From Prevotella sp. (GTDB taxonomy: Bacteria; Bacteroidota; Bacteroidia; Bacteroidales; Bacteroidaceae): DNA of 39,281 nt. Position numbers and translations under genes: made by a program. Below are positions 39,091 to 39,281 of this stretch, one piece after another. The stretch covers positions 1 through 39,281 of the forward strand of contig JAEETC010000016.1 of NCBI GenBank assembly GCA_016286585.1. Reading direction: 5' to 3'. Each line of letters starts with the position of its first letter. Within the stretch, counting starts at the first letter, position 1. The notes beneath the pieces were generated by a model that was not told the DNA's origin, did no database searches, and saw only the letters and a list, made by a program, of their open reading frames with translations.

Positions 39091-39281
39091 AATGGGATTG
39101 AAGCTCTCTGAGCATTTTACTCTGGGCGAGTTGTGCAAGACGAGTGTGAACAGTCTCGACGGGAATATCCCCAGTCACGAGGAGATTGAGAATCTGAAGC
39201 GGTTGTGTCCGTGGCTGGAGGAGCTGAGATACACGTATAACACGCTTTACTGCCTGAAGCCAGGCGAGGACTACGAAACCT
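39083..39281 (+). CDS. M15-type peptidase (5' part, runs off window)
   Basis: The frame starts MDRMGLKLSEHFTLGELCKTS (ATG 39083; a second in-frame ATG at 39092 is possible) and overlaps the helicase gene by 8 bases. 'LSEHFTLGELCKTSVNS' and 'NIPSHEEIENLKRLCPWLEELR' are typical of the N-terminal helices of Bacteroidales M15 (D-Ala-D-Ala carboxypeptidase-like) phage-type endolysins. The metal-binding residues (HxxxxxxxD and HxH) would come later, outside the window. Such hydrolases usually accompany the HU-like/smalltalk pair. Function as a cell-wall hydrolase is inferred from this opening. Confidence 0.8.
   Translation, partial: MDRMGLKLSEHFTLGELCKTSVNSLDGNIPSHEEIENLKRLCPWLEELRYTYNTLYCLKPGEDYET

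Overview
The window looks like a chromosome segment of a Bacteroidales bacterium, most likely Prevotella or a close relative. Evidence: promoters of the Bacteroidota type (TAnnTTTG -7 box with a TTG/TTTG -33 box about 20 bases upstream), the families 'smalltalk', HU-HIG-like DNA-binding protein, DUF4248, BT4734/DUF3987 primase-helicase and DUF1016, a Prevotella-style C-terminal tail on a secreted protein, and an Asn/Asp-to-fumarate pathway. No rRNA, tRNA, CRISPR array, integrase or intact transposase was seen.

Left part (1-14342, all minus strand). Positions 1-5157 hold a five-gene unit: ECF sigma factor, overlapping single-pass anti-sigma-like protein, a secreted protein, a small membrane protein and a TlpA-type thioredoxin (cut by the window edge). 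Positions 5288-12060 hold a very tight eight-gene unit: histidine acid phosphatase, SDR oxidoreductase, SpsF/NeuA-like cytidylyltransferase, NeuB-family sialic-acid-type synthase, DUF218 protein, an unrecognised protein, a DUF4910 aminopeptidase-like protein and a hotdog thioesterase. It resembles a nonulosonic-acid module with an unusual gene complement. Then come greA and a SulP anion transporter with STAS domain.

Middle part (14484-25536, all plus strand). Here are an Ala-rich lipoprotein, a secreted carbohydrate-binding-domain protein, a LytS/LytTR two-component pair and a TlpA lipoprotein. They are followed by a physiological set of DcuA/B-type dicarboxylate carrier, L-asparaginase, porin and aspartate ammonia-lyase, which together can turn asparagine into fumarate for anaerobic respiration. 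An AldA-type aldehyde dehydrogenase follows under its own promoter.

Right part (25586-39281) is accessory. HU-like and smalltalk genes (minus) diverge from a DUF4248 gene (plus). Next comes a decayed type I restriction-modification locus: HsdM with motif I deleted in frame, an intact DUF1016 nuclease gene, a shortened HsdS, and no HsdR. After that come a STAS-like DUF4325 protein, a 0.9-kDa-scale-class large LRR protein (897 residues) with a dockerin-like tail, four unrecognised genes, a primase/helicase of the BT4734-DUF3987 type and the start of an M15 peptidase. HU/smalltalk, DUF4248, the helicase and a cell-wall hydrolase normally travel together in Bacteroidales, so the restriction remnant and LRR gene may be an insertion that splits that module.

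Cutting across the gene map is a set of short-period repeats. Degenerate 7-base tandem repeats with several different unit sequences sit in intergenic gaps (15023, 22514, 26416, 26474, 27075, 27262) and inside two genes (anti-sigma 4107-4162; helicase 3' end 39035-39062). A 9-base version forms a 30-base inverted repeat at 25719-25821. A perfect 50-base AT palindrome at 27139-27188 sits between two arms of a 26-base perfect inverted repeat.
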